A stretch of DNA of 5,659 bases from an uncultured Ruminococcus sp. (lineage in GTDB: Bacteria > Bacillota > Clostridia > Oscillospirales > Ruminococcaceae). Numbering within the stretch: position 1 is the first letter of the stretch; every line of letters begins with the position of its first letter. The stretch covers positions 1 to 5,659 of the forward strand of contig UQAR01000097.1 of assembly GCA_900539095.1 (NCBI GenBank), given 5' to 3'. This document shows, in pieces, positions 5,611 through 5,659 of this stretch. Both the position numbers and the translations under genes were made by a program. Below the pieces are notes generated by a model, which worked only from the letters and a program-made list of their open reading frames with translations, made no database searches and was not told where the DNA came from.

Positions 5611-5659
5611 CTGTCTCTTATACACATCTCCGAGCCCACGAGACTAAGGCGAATCTCGT
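5611..5659 (-). other. Residual Illumina Nextera P7/i7 adapter (not genomic)
   Basis: Bases 5611-5629 are the Tn5 mosaic end CTGTCTCTTATACACATCT, 5630-5644 the Nextera linker, 5645-5652 TAAGGCGA (i7 index N701 as read), and 5653-5659 the start of the P7 complement. The first 47 bases are the exact reverse complement of window bases 1-47. This is read-1 read-through into the adapter that was assembled at the contig end. Confidence 0.98.

Noticed and set aside
29..5629. Tn5/IS50-type inverted ends flanking the region, suggesting a mobile element
   Set aside because: The mosaic ends are joined to Illumina linker, index and P7 sequence on both sides, there is no transposase gene and no target duplication. 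They are library adapters.

Overview
The window looks like a small contig from a low-to-mid GC Gram-positive anaerobe, most likely a clostridial gut bacterium (Ruminococcaceae/Oscillospirales type). This rests on gene order (dgt-dnaG-rpoD), a short primary sigma factor of the Bacillota kind, strong AAGGAGG-type ribosome binding sites, GTG/TTG starts, and an AbrB-like protein with a C-terminal zinc-binding tail. The placement is inferred from protein character, not from a search.

Layout: bases 1-47 and 5611-5659 are not genomic. They are Illumina Nextera P7-side adapters with the same index, in inverted orientation, left over from library preparation. The real insert is 48-5610. On the + strand, 48-209 holds the 3' end of an AbrB/SpoVT-like regulator with a CxxC...CxxC tail. 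From 210 to 322 there are two stem-loop terminators, the second bidirectional, separating this gene from the convergent minus-strand genes.

The rest is one tightly packed minus-strand gene row, in order of transcription: dgt-like dNTP triphosphohydrolase (5548-4553), DnaG primase (4529-2757), primary sigma factor RpoD/SigA (2733-1633), an Rrf2-family regulator with an IscR-like cysteine cluster (1616-1158), and a membrane-anchored GH25 lysozyme-like protein (1186-323). Gaps are 23, 23 and 16 bases, then a 29-base overlap, with no terminator visible inside, so they probably form one transcription unit. It joins nucleotide-pool control, replication priming and housekeeping transcription, a variant of the macromolecular synthesis operon, followed by a possible Fe-S/redox sensor and a surface protein.

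The most notable biological point is the last gene. It keeps the GH25 fold signature but appears to have lost every catalytic acid, which suggests a membrane-tethered pseudo-lysozyme with a binding or regulatory role. I see no CRISPR array, tRNA, rRNA, prophage gene or genuine mobile element.
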